Source: Stenotrophomonas sp. PS02289
Lineage (GTDB): Bacteria; Pseudomonadota; Gammaproteobacteria; Xanthomonadales; Xanthomonadaceae
Length of the DNA stretch: 42,820 bases
Assembly (NCBI RefSeq): GCF_029960115.1
Contig: NZ_JASCOZ010000022.1
Location: 1-42,820 of the forward strand
Reading direction: 5' to 3'
Below the pieces are notes generated by a model, which was not told where the DNA came from, searched no databases, and was given only the letters and a program-made list of their open reading frames with translations. The position numbers were made by a program, and so were the translations under genes. Numbering within the stretch: position 1 is the first letter of the stretch; every line of letters starts with the position of its first letter. Of this stretch, positions 19,278 through 27,777 are shown one piece after another.

Positions 19278-19328
19278 GGTCGTACTCCGTTCCCGTATAG
19301 CCATGTAGGTTGCAAAGCGGCCCCACGA

Positions 19329-19466
19329 TCAAGCCGGCCCCTTTGATCGGTCCTGATACTCCTCCACGATCCGTTGGGCGTCTCGCTCATACCACGCAGC
19401 GAGCTCCCGAAGCACCGATGCAAAGCGCTGGAATCCGGCGTTCTCAGTCTCCTCTGCCTTGCGTCT
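19329..19466 (-). pseudogene. Possible 3' remnant of a gene
   Basis: Within the 270-base gap between the AbiGi-like and SEC-C genes, one minus-strand frame reads 45 codons with protein-like, charged helical character (FQRFASVLRELAAWYERD, EEYQDR) and ends at a TGA at 19329-19331. It is preceded by a TAA and has no start codon, so if coding it is a broken remnant or the result of a frameshift. No family recognised. Confidence 0.25.
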
Positions 19467-19547
19467 TTACTCGGCCGCGAGTTCCAACTCCGGTGTGGCC
19501 GCAGGATCTACAAAATGCGCGCGTCGACTACCCAGGTGAATGATTGC

Positions 19548-21191
19548 CTAAACCGCCCGTTTCGGCGGCGGCTTCATTCTTCGGATATGCACAGGGACGT
19601 CTTGAGGACCCGCCCGCTCCATCACAGAGTTCACCATGCCTTGCAAGTAGACATCCAACAGATCGGGCTGCGTAAACGCGGCAAAGTGCTCGCGATGGTC
19701 TCCCATGAACTGGAGTAGCTTTTCCTTAGGGGTACTGACGTGAATAGCCTTCAAGCTGTCATAGAGTTCCATTGGATCACTCATCGGGCCCGGTTTCTGG
19801 CGGATCTGCCCAAAAAAGGTCTCTGGATAGCGTTTCCATGCAGCGAACTCCTCAGGCGTGAGCTGGTTGGTGTAGATCGCTCGCCCGCCTTCGTCCCGTT
19901 CTATAGCTAGCGCGACCATCCCATTGTCGTCCATCACGCAGGCGTCCTCCAAGATACCAACCACACCATCGTCCATTTGGTATCGGTGCCCGATAAGCAG
20001 CCGGTTTGAAGGCAGCCCAGGAATTTCCCCTTCAAAAGTGGAGGGCAGGTCGATATGTTCATGGATCGATGCCACAAGTGCCTCGACTTCAGGATTGCGC
20101 ACGCGCATCTCAATCTTCTGCTGCAGCGTCAGAAGCTCACCGGTCCGGTAGTCATCGATCTTGAATCCCTCAACGACGGCTCCAGCATCGGGAACCTGAG
20201 TATCAAGGTGGTGATGGTCGGGATAGTTGGTGATGAACACCACGGCAGGGGGCAGGAGCGCTGCCTTGGGTTGTGCCTCGAACTTTCGAAGCGTGTTGAC
20301 GCTGATCGTTCGCCAATCGTGTGGTCCGCCCGGAACATAGGGATAGGCCTGTGTGTTCAAATCGACGAAGATCAAACGGTCATGTGGTGTTTCCTTCTTC
20401 AGCGCATCACTCACCAGCCCAGCAAACTTCCCAAGATGCTGGTTCGCCTGCTTCGCAGCATCTTGGTTTCGGATCTTGCACTCGACGCCAAAGGCCTTGC
20501 CGGTGCGCGGATAGGTGGCAGTGTATTCCACATGCTTGGTTCGGCGATTGGTTTCATCTTCCCATTCGAGCTCGAACCCGGCTCTCAACAGCATTGCCGC
20601 AACACGGATCTCATAACGCACCCCGTTGAACTGATCTTGGCACTTCAATCGACCAATCAGTGATTTCCGCAGCTGAGGGGTGCGCGTTTGATCATTGTTG
20701 TGTTCCAAGGTGTAGAGATCATATGCCAGCGTCAGAAATGCGCTGATTGCGCCGGTCATCCGCGTTTGGCGCGTCTCCCCTGGTGCCAGGTTGGCGACTT
20801 TGGACGCTAACAGGAACCTTTCATGCCACTGAATGACAGGATGACGTTCGTTGTGTTCCGGCTGCGCCTGGGCTTCGAACCAGTCGCGCCCAAGAACATC
20901 GAGGATGTAGCTATAAAGGAAGTCATGAAAGGTTGGCCACACGCCCTGAAATAGACGATGGCCCACAGCGACGTTCCGCTTACCGGCTCTCTGGGCGGCG
21001 GTGATTGGGCGACCTAGGCCCTGCTGTCGCTGCCGCTGTATCCGATTGATCTCAGCCCTGCGCTGGGCTTCCTCAGCCCCTCGCGAGATCATTTCTTCAT
21101 AGTTGAAATTGGGGCCGCCGTGGCAGCGCTTGAACTTCCTACCGCTTCCACACGGACAGCGTTCATTCCTGCCTGGCTTTGCTCCGCCCAT
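19548..21191 (-). CDS. SEC-C zinc-motif protein with a restriction-nuclease-like core
   Basis: 547 residues. The N-terminus carries a SEC-C zinc motif (NERCPCGSGRKFKRCHG: C12, C14, C23, H24). Residues 190-240 read YEIRVAAMLLRAGFELEW, then KHVEYTATY, then FGVECKIRN. The order Glu194 ... Glu222 ... Glu237-x-Lys239 is like the active site of PD-(D/E)xK nucleases, although Glu stands where Asp is usual. The remaining 300 residues are unassigned. Codon use has lower GC than the flanking metabolic genes. Possible defence nuclease; the nuclease assignment is my inference from motif order. Confidence 0.65.
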   Translation of the reverse strand: MGGAKPGRNERCPCGSGRKFKRCHGGPNFNYEEMISRGAEEAQRRAEINRIQRQRQQGLGRPITAAQRAGKRNVAVGHRLFQGVWPTFHDFLYSYILDVLGRDWFEAQAQPEHNERHPVIQWHERFLLASKVANLAPGETRQTRMTGAISAFLTLAYDLYTLEHNNDQTRTPQLRKSLIGRLKCQDQFNGVRYEIRVAAMLLRAGFELEWEDETNRRTKHVEYTATYPRTGKAFGVECKIRNQDAAKQANQHLGKFAGLVSDALKKETPHDRLIFVDLNTQAYPYVPGGPHDWRTISVNTLRKFEAQPKAALLPPAVVFITNYPDHHHLDTQVPDAGAVVEGFKIDDYRTGELLTLQQKIEMRVRNPEVEALVASIHEHIDLPSTFEGEIPGLPSNRLLIGHRYQMDDGVVGILEDACVMDDNGMVALAIERDEGGRAIYTNQLTPEEFAAWKRYPETFFGQIRQKPGPMSDPMELYDSLKAIHVSTPKEKLLQFMGDHREHFAAFTQPDLLDVYLQGMVNSVMERAGPQDVPVHIRRMKPPPKRAV

Positions 21192-21713
21192 ATGTGGCTC
21201 TCTCTCCGTTCTTCCTTGAAGGTGGACTACTTCAGCCGCTCATTCATTTCTTTCAATGGTTGTGCAGAGTTAGCAAAAAGCACGTCAATGTGGCCTCACC
21301 ACGACTTTACAGCCTCCGCACCGGGTCGGGAACGCTCCTACCCTACCCCCGGTGGATCTTCCTAACTGGCAATCGCCCAACTATGAGCCGTCGCCCAAAG
21401 TGCTCGGCATGGAACAAGATCACCAGCGGCCTTCGAGGCTCTGAATAGCAGAAAGGCCTGCAGCGTGTACGCTGCAAGCCTTTCCAATTACATCCACTAA
21501 AAGTTCTCTTTAGAACGGTTGTGAACCCACAGATCGCAGCGCTCTCAACGCGAAACCATCGCAAGTTCCTGTATCTAAAGGCTTTTTCTTGATCATTGAA
21601 ACTCGCATTTATACATTGAGAGAGGTTTTTGTTGTAAAAGACGGATTTCGAGCCGAAAGCGACCGCCTTTTTCTACATAGGTAGCAATCCTAGCAGCGCG
21701 CAGAGGCAAGCGC
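21192..21713. other. Non-coding stretch, AT-rich toward its right end
   Basis: No convincing gene. It holds one strong hairpin (21451-21484), an AT-richer part at about 21560-21680, and the 12-base word CTTTTTCTACAT at 21667-21678 that recurs upstream of ginA at 38412-38423. Confidence 0.6.
21451..21484. terminator. Strong hairpin, possible terminator
   Basis: GAAAGGC-c-TGCAGCG, loop TGTA, CGCTGCA-a-GCCTTTC: a 15-position stem with one mismatch. Neither side has a clean T-tract, so termination is uncertain. It may mark a 3' end or an element boundary. Confidence 0.45.
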
Positions 21714-21995
21714 TTACTTACCGCTTCGGGCACCACCTTTGGCGTGCTGGTCAAGGAACTTGCCCATCGCAACCTTTTTCTTCAGCACGTCGGCCGGGAT
21801 CTCGAGCCCCTCTCGTCGCGCAATGGCAACCGCGTACTGGATCTGCGCCTGGGACGGTGGCCTCAAGTCATAGTCCAAGTACATGTCAACGACCGGACCG
21901 ACAGCCTGCGCAACCCGATTGGCGAGTCGCTGAAGCTTGACCGGATCCGCTCTCGAACACTGCTCCCGACGTCTCCCCGCTTTCAGTAGCGGAGC
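21714..21995 (-). pseudogene. 3' fragment of a gene cut by an IS3 element
   Basis: The minus strand reads about 94 codons without interruption from the IS edge to TAA at 21714-21716. The best-preserved part is VDMYLDYDLRPPSQAQIQYA, then VAIARREGLEIPADVLKKK. The pattern PPSxxQ-x3-A-x-A-x3-G-x-x-IPxxVL resembles the C-terminal tails of some plasmid and island topoisomerase or relaxase-type proteins, which is only a suggestion. The 5' part is absent from the window, lost through the IS insertion and later rearrangement. Confidence 0.5.
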
Positions 21996-22011
21996 TGTTT
22001 GGAGCCCGGCT

Positions 22012-22845
22012 TTATCGTAGCGGTTTCACCGCCAGCTGTTGGGCATAGGCGGCAGGCGTTAGCCCGCCGAGCGATTTCTTCGGCCGCTCTTCGTTGTACT
22101 CCCGCCGCCAGCGCTCGATCTCGGTGCGCGCGTGCAGCAGTGTCGGGAACCAGTGTTCGTTGAGGCATTCGTCGCGCAGGCGTCCGTTGAACGATTCAAC
22201 GTAAGCGTTCTGATTCGGCTTGCCCGGCTGGATCAGACGCAGCGACACGCCACGTTCGTGCGCCCAGGCCACCATTGCCTTGCCGCAGAATTCCTTGCCG
22301 TTATCGGTCCGGATCACCTTCGGCAGGCCACGGCTGAGTGCCAGGCGGTCCAGCACGCGGCTGACGCCGTGGCCCGAAATCGCACGCTCGACCTCGATTG
22401 CCACCGCCTCGTGGCTGGCGTCATCCACAATCACCAGACACTTGATGACACGGCCGTCGGCTGTGCGATCGAAGATAAAGTCCATCGACCACACCTCGTT
22501 GGCCGCAACCGGACGAATCAGTGGTTGCCGTTCGCCCAGGGGCACCTTCTTGCGCTTGCGCCGCCGCACCTGCAGTTTCGCCTGCTGATACAGCCGCTCG
22601 ACGCGCTTGTAGTTCACGACCTGGCCGCCTTGCCGCAGCTTGAGGTAGATCATGCCCACCCCGTAGCGCTTGTGCCGATGCGCCAAGGCCTGGATCTGCG
22701 CCCGCAGTTCTACATTGCGGTCCGGACGAGGCGTGTAGCGCAGTGCGCTGGCACTCATGCCGACCACGCGCAGAGCGCGCCGCTCGCTGAGTCCTTTTCT
22801 TGCCATGTAGCGCACCTGCTCGCGTCGGGCGGGTGCGCTCACCAT
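22012..22845 (-). CDS. IS3-family transposase OrfB
   Basis: 277 residues; rve-type DDE integrase core with WSMDFIFD (Asp), [10 protein letters not shown] (Asp) and [21 protein letters not shown] (Glu), typical of the IS407/IS2-like branch. The ATG at 22845 overlaps the A7 run in the orfA end, the usual -1 frameshift site that makes the fused OrfAB. The reading frame is complete, but the element cannot move by itself because orfA and one end are missing. Confidence 0.92.
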   Translation of the reverse strand: MVSAPARREQVRYMARKGLSERRALRVVGMSASALRYTPRPDRNVELRAQIQALAHRHKRYGVGMIYLKLRQGGQVVNYKRVERLYQQAKLQVRRRKRKKVPLGERQPLIRPVAANEVWSMDFIFDRTADGRVIKCLVIVDDASHEAVAIEVERAISGHGVSRVLDRLALSRGLPKVIRTDNGKEFCGKAMVAWAHERGVSLRLIQPGKPNQNAYVESFNGRLRDECLNEHWFPTLLHARTEIERWRREYNEERPKKSLGGLTPAAYAQQLAVKPLR

Positions 22846-22973
22846 TTTTTTCGCAGCACGTCCTTGATCACCTCGTTCTCGAGGACCTGCTCGGCCAACA
22901 GCTTCTTCAACCGCGCGTTCTCGGTCTCCAGTTCCTTCAGGCGCTTGGCCTCCGACACATTCATGCCGCCGAA
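22839..22973 (-). pseudogene. IS3-family OrfA, C-terminal fragment
   Basis: Reads [20 protein letters not shown], then [20 protein letters not shown] to a TGA at 22839-22841. This is the leucine-zipper end of an IS407-like OrfA. It includes the A7 slippery run and overlaps the OrfB start. It is cut at its N-terminal side exactly at the inverted repeat of the neighbouring IS3 element. Confidence 0.8.
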
Positions 22974-22978
22974 GGGTT

Positions 22979-23800
22979 CTACCCCGAAATCACGGACGGT
23001 TGTGAAAGGGTTGAGAGCTTCTGATCCTGCCTGGCGAGTCTTCGCCGCATCCTCGGGTTGTGGAATCGCTCGATGTATTCGAACACATCAGCCCTGGCGG
23101 CATCGAGTGTCGGATACGTCATGAGGTAGACCCGCTCGCGCTTGAGCAGCCCGAAGAAGCCTTCGCACGCCGCGTCGCCGCCGCAGTGGCCCACCGCGCT
23201 CATCGAGCACACCAATGCGTTGGCCGCCAGGTAACGCTGGTAGTCGCCGCTTCGGAACTGGCTGCCTCGATCCGAATGCAGGATCGCCGGATGTCTGCCT
23301 TGGCGCTGCCAGACCGCCATCTGCACGGCCCGGATCACCATCTGCCGATCCTGCCGATGGTGCATCGACCAGCCCACCACGCGCTGGTCGAACAGGTCCA
23401 GCACGATGCACAGGTACAGCTTGGCCTGCCGGGTCTTGATCTCGGTGATGTCGGTGACCCACTTGGTCTCCGGCTCCAGCGCGGTGAAGTCCCGCTCCAG
23501 TAGATTGCGCACACCCGGTGGCGTCAGCGCGGGCCGGCCACGCTGGCCACGCCGCTTCGGCCGCGGCCAGCCCTGCAGGCCATCTTCAGCCATCAGGCGC
23601 GCCACCCGGTTCAGGCTGACGGGTTCGCCGGCATCGGCCAGATCTTCCTGCATCCGACCGGCGCCCAGCGTGCCCCGGCTGTCTTCGTGCAGCTCACGGA
23701 TCCGGCCGAGCAGACGCTGGTTGTCGAGCTGGCGGGGGCTTGGGAGGCGCTTGCTCCAGTCGTAGTAACCACTGGCCGACACCCGCAGGCAGCGGCACAT
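22979..23800 (-). CDS. IS3-family transposase OrfB (DDE)
   Basis: The open frame from 23800 encodes 273 residues; the natural product is an OrfAB fusion, and in-frame coding continues upstream ([16 protein letters not shown]) to the orfA overlap. DDE core: WVTDITEIK (Asp), LHSDRGSQF (Asp) and [13 protein letters not shown] (Glu). HTH_21-like N-terminal [11 protein letters not shown]. The catalytic motif has Gly after Glu in place of the common Ser (ESFF), which is a mild departure. Confidence 0.92.
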   Translation of the reverse strand: MCRCLRVSASGYYDWSKRLPSPRQLDNQRLLGRIRELHEDSRGTLGAGRMQEDLADAGEPVSLNRVARLMAEDGLQGWPRPKRRGQRGRPALTPPGVRNLLERDFTALEPETKWVTDITEIKTRQAKLYLCIVLDLFDQRVVGWSMHHRQDRQMVIRAVQMAVWQRQGRHPAILHSDRGSQFRSGDYQRYLAANALVCSMSAVGHCGGDAACEGFFGLLKRERVYLMTYPTLDAARADVFEYIERFHNPRMRRRLARQDQKLSTLSQPSVISG

Positions 23801-23847
23801 CAGCCGAACCGGAAATTCATCGCGGCAACGTTCGATCGCCTGATACC

Positions 23848-24135
23848 TCAGGACGATCCCTTGGCAAAGAACGTCGCCGCTTCTCGCAAAAAATCGCGTT
23901 CCTTCTTCACCCGGGCCAACTCGCGCTTGAGCCCGGCCAGCTCCTCGTCCCGGGGCGTCCCGGTGCCACCGAAGGCCACCTTGCCCTGGCTCTGCGCCTC
24001 CCGCTTCCAGCGGGTCAGCAGGGTGTCGCGAATCCCCAGCTCCCGGGCCACCTGGGCGCAGCTGACGCCCGGCTGGCTTGCCTGCTCAACAGCACCGCGC
24101 TTGAACTCCGCACTGAACTTCCTTCGCTTCGACAT
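23848..24135 (-). CDS. IS3-family transposase OrfA
   Basis: 95 residues from ATG 24135, supported by GAGGAG 6 bases upstream. Helix-turn-helix [13 protein letters not shown] and [20 protein letters not shown], then a leucine-zipper region [20 protein letters not shown]. Provides DNA binding and the N-terminal part of OrfAB through frameshifting. Confidence 0.92.
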   Translation of the reverse strand: MSKRRKFSAEFKRGAVEQASQPGVSCAQVARELGIRDTLLTRWKREAQSQGKVAFGGTGTPRDEELAGLKRELARVKKERDFLREAATFFAKGSS

Positions 24136-24335
24136 GAACACTCCTCAGGGCCTCGATCGGCCTTCTCGTAAGTGTCCGTGAAAACGGGGTAGAACCCGGG
24201 CCTCTGGGCCACGAACGTAGCGGCCGATACGGTGACTACCGGCGGTGTTTGTTGTGTGGCCATAACGCCAACGAGCGGCACTATCGGTAGCGGGCATCTG
24301 AACCGGCAGGCTTTGAACTACATCTCGGAGGCTCC

Positions 24336-24581
24336 ATGGCCAAGAAAAGTGCACCAAGCCGTCTCAACATCCCCAGCCTCCGTCGGATGCTGGAAGGGAG
24401 CACCGCAAGCGACTTCAAGGCCCTCGGACACCCGTTGGCGGACCGGATCATCTACCCGGAAGATCTCGGGACGCCGGCGGCGGCGCATCGCCCAGATCTC
24501 GTTGCAGTCCAAGTCCAGCCGGGCGGTGGACAGCGGCTCAAGATGACCAGTCGGAAGTTCCTAAGCGGCAAGGTCCGCTGA
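24336..24581 (+). CDS. Small hypothetical protein
   Basis: 81 residues. The ATG follows GGAGG with normal spacing (CGGAGGCTCC before the start), which is the main support. The N-terminal half (LNIPSLRRMLEGSTASDFKA) looks like soluble helical protein; the C-terminal half is less convincing. No family recognised. It may be a fragment left by the IS activity around it. Confidence 0.4.
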   Translation: MAKKSAPSRLNIPSLRRMLEGSTASDFKALGHPLADRIIYPEDLGTPAAAHRPDLVAVQVQPGGGQRLKMTSRKFLSGKVR

Positions 24582-25016
24582 CGAAGGGCGCCCAGTGGGC
24601 CCAGCGCATCCATCCGATTCCGCGCACGCTGGCGCTTGACTGCAGTGGCGCTGAGTGGCCTTCTCGGAAGCACGGACCGTGACATTTTTTGGGCTTGGCA
24701 GGAACGCCAGATGGCCCAGATAGCTGTGGACGTAATGCTACGGGTCTGCAACGTAGAAGGCGCAGCATGTCGAGCTGCGACTCGCTGCTCGGCTCCGGAA
24801 CGCACCGCTGCGCGCTTTGGCACGCGACCTGCTTTGGAGCTGATGCTCGATTAGAGAGAGTGGATGACCTTGTAATGGTGCCAACTGAATCGCATCACAA
24901 GACTGATCTGTCATGATCAATGGATCGGTCGCCGCATCGGGCTGCTTTCGACCCAAAGCGGTCGTCCAGCGCAGGCTCGATGCCAAGGAGCAGGCCTTTA
25001 GACTCCTATCCCAACC

Positions 25017-25040
25017 GTCCCTGGAAACGGGGTAGAACCC
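25017..25040. repeat. Solitary IS3 terminal repeat
   Basis: GTCCCTGGAAACGGGGTAGAACCC differs at two of 24 positions from the right end of the IS3 element at 24174-24197 and has the same orientation. No transposase is attached, so it marks a second, deleted copy of this IS. Confidence 0.75.
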
Positions 25041-25216
25041 GGTTGTCGCGTAGTGACCAGGTCATCGAGCCGGCCGTTGCGGTGCCCGATCGCCAGATTG
25101 GTCGCATGCGCTACCGCTGCCGCAAGCTCGGCGGCGACCACACCACCATGGGCGACGCGCAAGCCAGGCTCGACCGCATTGTGGACATGGCAGAGCGCTC
25201 CCGGATGAGGTCGTGA
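25041..25216 (+). pseudogene. 3' coding remnant next to the solitary IS end
   Basis: The frame open from the IS end to TGA at 25214-25216 reads DQVIEPAVAVPDRQIGRMRY and GDAQARLDRIVDMAERSRMR, with protein-like composition but no start of its own. Function unknown. Confidence 0.35.
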
Positions 25217-25260
25217 CTGTTCCGGTTGAACCCCTGAGCCGGTTTCGCTCACCGTACTAA

Positions 25261-26400
25261 GGAAGGTCTGAACAAAGCGCTCTGATGCTTGGATTTGCGC
25301 GCCAAGGCGCCTGATCGATCTGGATATGATCACTTTTGCGCCATTTCTGGCGGTTTGCGACGGGTTTCCCCGTCCACCAGGCGGATTTACCCCGCCGGCA
25401 GCAACAAGCGTCGTCGCGCCATCCACAGGTTCGACAACGCGAACAATGTCAGTACCTGCGCCGCGTTCTTCGCCAAGCCGCGGTAGCGCACCTTGGTGTA
25501 GCCGAACTGCCGCTTCACCACCCGGAACGGGTGCTCCACCTTCGCCCGCACGCTGGCCTTGAAGTGCTCCCAGCGCTCGGCGTATTTGCGCTCGCGCGTG
25601 TTCTTGATCGCCCGCAGCTTCGACGGCTTCTCCGCGATCCGGAACGCGGCCTGCACCTGCTGCAGTTCCTCGCGCTTGTCCGCACCGGTGTAGCCGCTGT
25701 CGCCGCTGATCGTGTCCTCACGGCCGTGCAGCAGCTTGTGCACCTGCGTCACGTCGGCCACGTTCGCCGCCGTGCACTCCACGTGGTGCACCAGGCCCGA
25801 CTCCTCGTCCACGCCAATGTGCACCTTCATCCCGAAGTGCCACTGGTTGCCCTTCTTCGTCTGCTGCATCTGCGGGTCGCGCTGGCCGTCCTTGTTCTTG
25901 GTCGAACTCGGCGCCGCGATGATCGTGGCGTCCACGATCGTGCCCGCACGCAAGCTCTGGCCCTTGCGGGCCAGGTGCGCGTTCACCCGCTCCAGGAGCT
26001 GCGGCGCAAGTTCGTGCGTTTCCAGCAGCCGACGGAAGTTGAGGATCGTGGTCTCGTCGGGAATGTTGTCCAGCCCGCTGAGGCCGGCGAATCGCCGCAG
26101 CACCGCCGTGTCGTACAGCGCCTCTTCCATGGCCGGATCACTGAGCGCGTACCACTGCTGCAGGAAGTGGATGCGCAGCATCGTCGCGACCGCATAGGGC
26201 TGCCGGCCGGGACGGCCCATCTTCGGATAGTGCGGCTCGATCAGCTTCAGCAGCGCATTCCACGGCACCACCTGCTCCATCTCCGCCAGGAAGATCTCCT
26301 TGCGGGTCCGCTTGCGCTGGCCCAGGCCTTCGGCATCACCGAACGTCAGTTGCATCGATCGTCATCCAATTCAGGTCGCGCTATTGTCGCCCGCAACGGG
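25261..26400 (-). mobile_element. IS5-family element, right end missing
   Basis: The left end GGAAGGTCTGAACAAAG starts at 25261 and is preceded by CTAA (25257-25260), the YTAR target preferred by the IS5 group. The matching right end and second CTAA are absent: sequence changes to unrelated DNA and then IS91 remains at about 26400-26485. Confidence 0.8.
25387..26355 (-). CDS. IS5-family transposase
   Basis: 322 residues, normal length. N-terminal DUF772-like region (MGRPGRQPYAVATMLRIHFL), then the DDE core: IVDATIIAAPSS (Asp), ISGDSGYTGADKR (Asp) and KVEHPFRVVKRQFGY (Glu). The reading frame appears intact. With one terminal repeat lost it should not transpose as a unit, although the protein could act on related copies elsewhere. 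Confidence 0.95.
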   Translation of the reverse strand: MQLTFGDAEGLGQRKRTRKEIFLAEMEQVVPWNALLKLIEPHYPKMGRPGRQPYAVATMLRIHFLQQWYALSDPAMEEALYDTAVLRRFAGLSGLDNIPDETTILNFRRLLETHELAPQLLERVNAHLARKGQSLRAGTIVDATIIAAPSSTKNKDGQRDPQMQQTKKGNQWHFGMKVHIGVDEESGLVHHVECTAANVADVTQVHKLLHGREDTISGDSGYTGADKREELQQVQAAFRIAEKPSKLRAIKNTRERKYAERWEHFKASVRAKVEHPFRVVKRQFGYTKVRYRGLAKNAAQVLTLFALSNLWMARRRLLLPAG

Positions 26401-26484
26401 GGGGGGTATAGGAAGTTCAACCGCCCTTTTTTGCGAGTCTGGCGGGTAGGAAGCGGCCGCGCAAGCGCCGCTTTGGGCACAGAT

Positions 26485-27390
26485 CTCGAGCTTGTGGCTT
26501 TCGTGTGCTTCCGCGGCCACGCCGGCATGCAGCGAGAAGCCGCCGACCTTGCCGGCATCGCCCTCCAGCGAGCCTGCGTCACCGGGCAATGTTTGCAGCG
26601 TGACGACCTTGCGGCCAGCGTCGCGACCGGTGGCGATGCGGTAGGTCATCGAACTCATCCGCAGCCCATCCATGCCGTCGTCGCTACCCGCGCTGTCGGA
26701 CAGGAACACGGATTCGTCTTCGCCTTCGAGCCAGCCGCGGCGCGACAGGTGCCGGCAGACGCGATGCGCGATGGTGCCGGCCAGTTCCGTCAGTTGCGCC
26801 GATGTGGGCGCACGGGTGCGGTGCAGGCGCGGCTTGCGCTGCGGACGCTCGGTGGTGTCCTCGTACACGCCGTCGAGCCACAGCATGTGGAAGTGGACAT
26901 TCAGGTTCAGCGCGCTGCCGAAGCGCTGGATCAGGGTCACCACGCCGCATTGCGCCGTATCCCGCGGCACGCCGGCCTGATCGGCAAGCCAACCGGCGAT
27001 CACACGATGCACGATGCCCAGCACCGGGCTGATGGCCTCCGGCTTGCTGGCGAACAGGAAGCGCAACGGGTAGGGGAAACTCAGCACCCATTGCCGCACC
27101 GGCCGCGGGCCGAACACCTCGTCCACCAGATGCCGCGCCGACTCGGCCATGCGCCGTGCGCCGCAGCTCGGGCACAGCCCGCGCTTCTTGCAGGAATACG
27201 CCACCAGCCTCTCGGCACGACAGTGCTCGCAGACCACGCGCAGGAAGCCGTGCTCGAGCACGCCGCAGCGCAGGTAGGTCTCGAACTCCTCGCGCACATA
27301 CTCGGGCAGCGGGCGGTCTTCTACCTCACGGCGCGCGAGAAAGTCCGGCCAATGCGCCTGCAGCAGGTCTGGAAGCAGGAGGTTGGGCAA
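26485..27390 (-). pseudogene. IS91-family transposase, truncated at both ends
   Basis: About 300 residues remain of a protein usually near 400-500. Visible are the zinc-ribbon CEHCRAERLVAYSCKKRGLC with CPSCGARRM, then RQWVLSFPYPLRFLF and NLNVHFHMLWLDGVYE, which carries the His-u-His motif of HUH rolling-circle transposases. The C-terminal part with the catalytic Tyr is lost: the match ends at HKLE (26485). At the N-terminus homology starts near HWPDFLARREVEDR, and the beginning is replaced by the PilZ region. Confidence 0.85.
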
Positions 27391-27691
27391 GATTTCTCGC
27401 CTTGCCGAGCGGCGGCCGCTGAATGCGACTGTGCAGTTCCGCAAGGGGAACGTCCGCACCAATGTCCAGATCCTCGACATTTCCACGCATGGCGTGCGTA
27501 TTGCCGCGATCCAGGCGCTCCGTATCGGGGACACCTGCTGGATAAGGTTGCCGCAGCTGGAGCCCCAGCAGGCGAAGGTCGTGTGGGTGGATGAATTCGT
27601 GGTCGGCTGCCAGTTCGCCCGGCCGCTGCATCCTTCCGTATTGGATAATATCCTGCGCCTGCGGCAGCCCGCCAGCCGGAAACCGGAGTAG
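27383..27691 (+). CDS. PilZ-domain protein, start possibly lost
   Basis: Up to 102 residues from TTG 27383. The RxxxR-like ERRPLNATVQFRKGN at the front and the later DISTHGVRIAA (matching D-x-S-x-x-G) form the cyclic-di-GMP-binding PilZ signature; VVWVDEFVVGCQF and the PLHPSVLDNIL tail complete the domain. The junction with IS91 lies within the first few codons, so the true start may be missing and the TTG may be artificial. Such short stand-alone PilZ proteins are common in sphingomonads, which agrees with a foreign origin of this fragment (inference). Confidence 0.7.
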   Translation: MGKISRLAERRPLNATVQFRKGNVRTNVQILDISTHGVRIAAIQALRIGDTCWIRLPQLEPQQAKVVWVDEFVVGCQFARPLHPSVLDNILRLRQPASRKPE

Positions 27692-27777
27692 GCAAGTCAC
27701 CCCCGAACAGGCGGCCGCCGGACCTCTTTGCGGCGCGCGGATTCCCCTGACTGCAAAAAATGCACTAGGCTGGGACG

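Larger units (their letters stand above)
21996..22973 (-). mobile_element. IS3-family element (IS407-like), 5' end lost
   Basis: The left edge is placed near TGTTTGGAGCCC (21996), where the upstream gene fragment stops reading. It includes an intact orfB and the last 44 codons of orfA. The remaining orfA and the other terminus are missing because a second IS3 element begins at 22974, and the orfA N-terminus does not reappear beyond it. Confidence 0.75.
22974..24197 (-). mobile_element. IS3-family element with both terminal repeats
   Basis: About 1,224 bp bounded by imperfect inverted repeats: GGGTTCTACCCCG at 22974 and CGGGGTAGAACCC ending at 24197 (24-base ends with about 21 matches). It encodes orfA and orfB in overlapping frames. 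The 3-base flanks differ (GAA left, GGG right), so no target duplication is seen, which points to deletion or recombination after insertion. Confidence 0.85.
24198..25260. other. Gene-poor stretch between IS elements
   Basis: About 1.06 kb between an IS3 right end and an IS5 left end. It contains one possible small gene (24336-24581), a solitary copy of the IS3 terminal repeat (25017-25040) and a short coding remnant (25041-25216). Nothing convincing was found at 24590-25010 on either strand. Confidence 0.6.

Noticed and set aside
25336..27594. 752-codon open frame on the plus strand
   Set aside because: It runs antisense through the IS5 and IS91 transposase genes, whose catalytic motifs are clear; the frame is a by-product of high GC.
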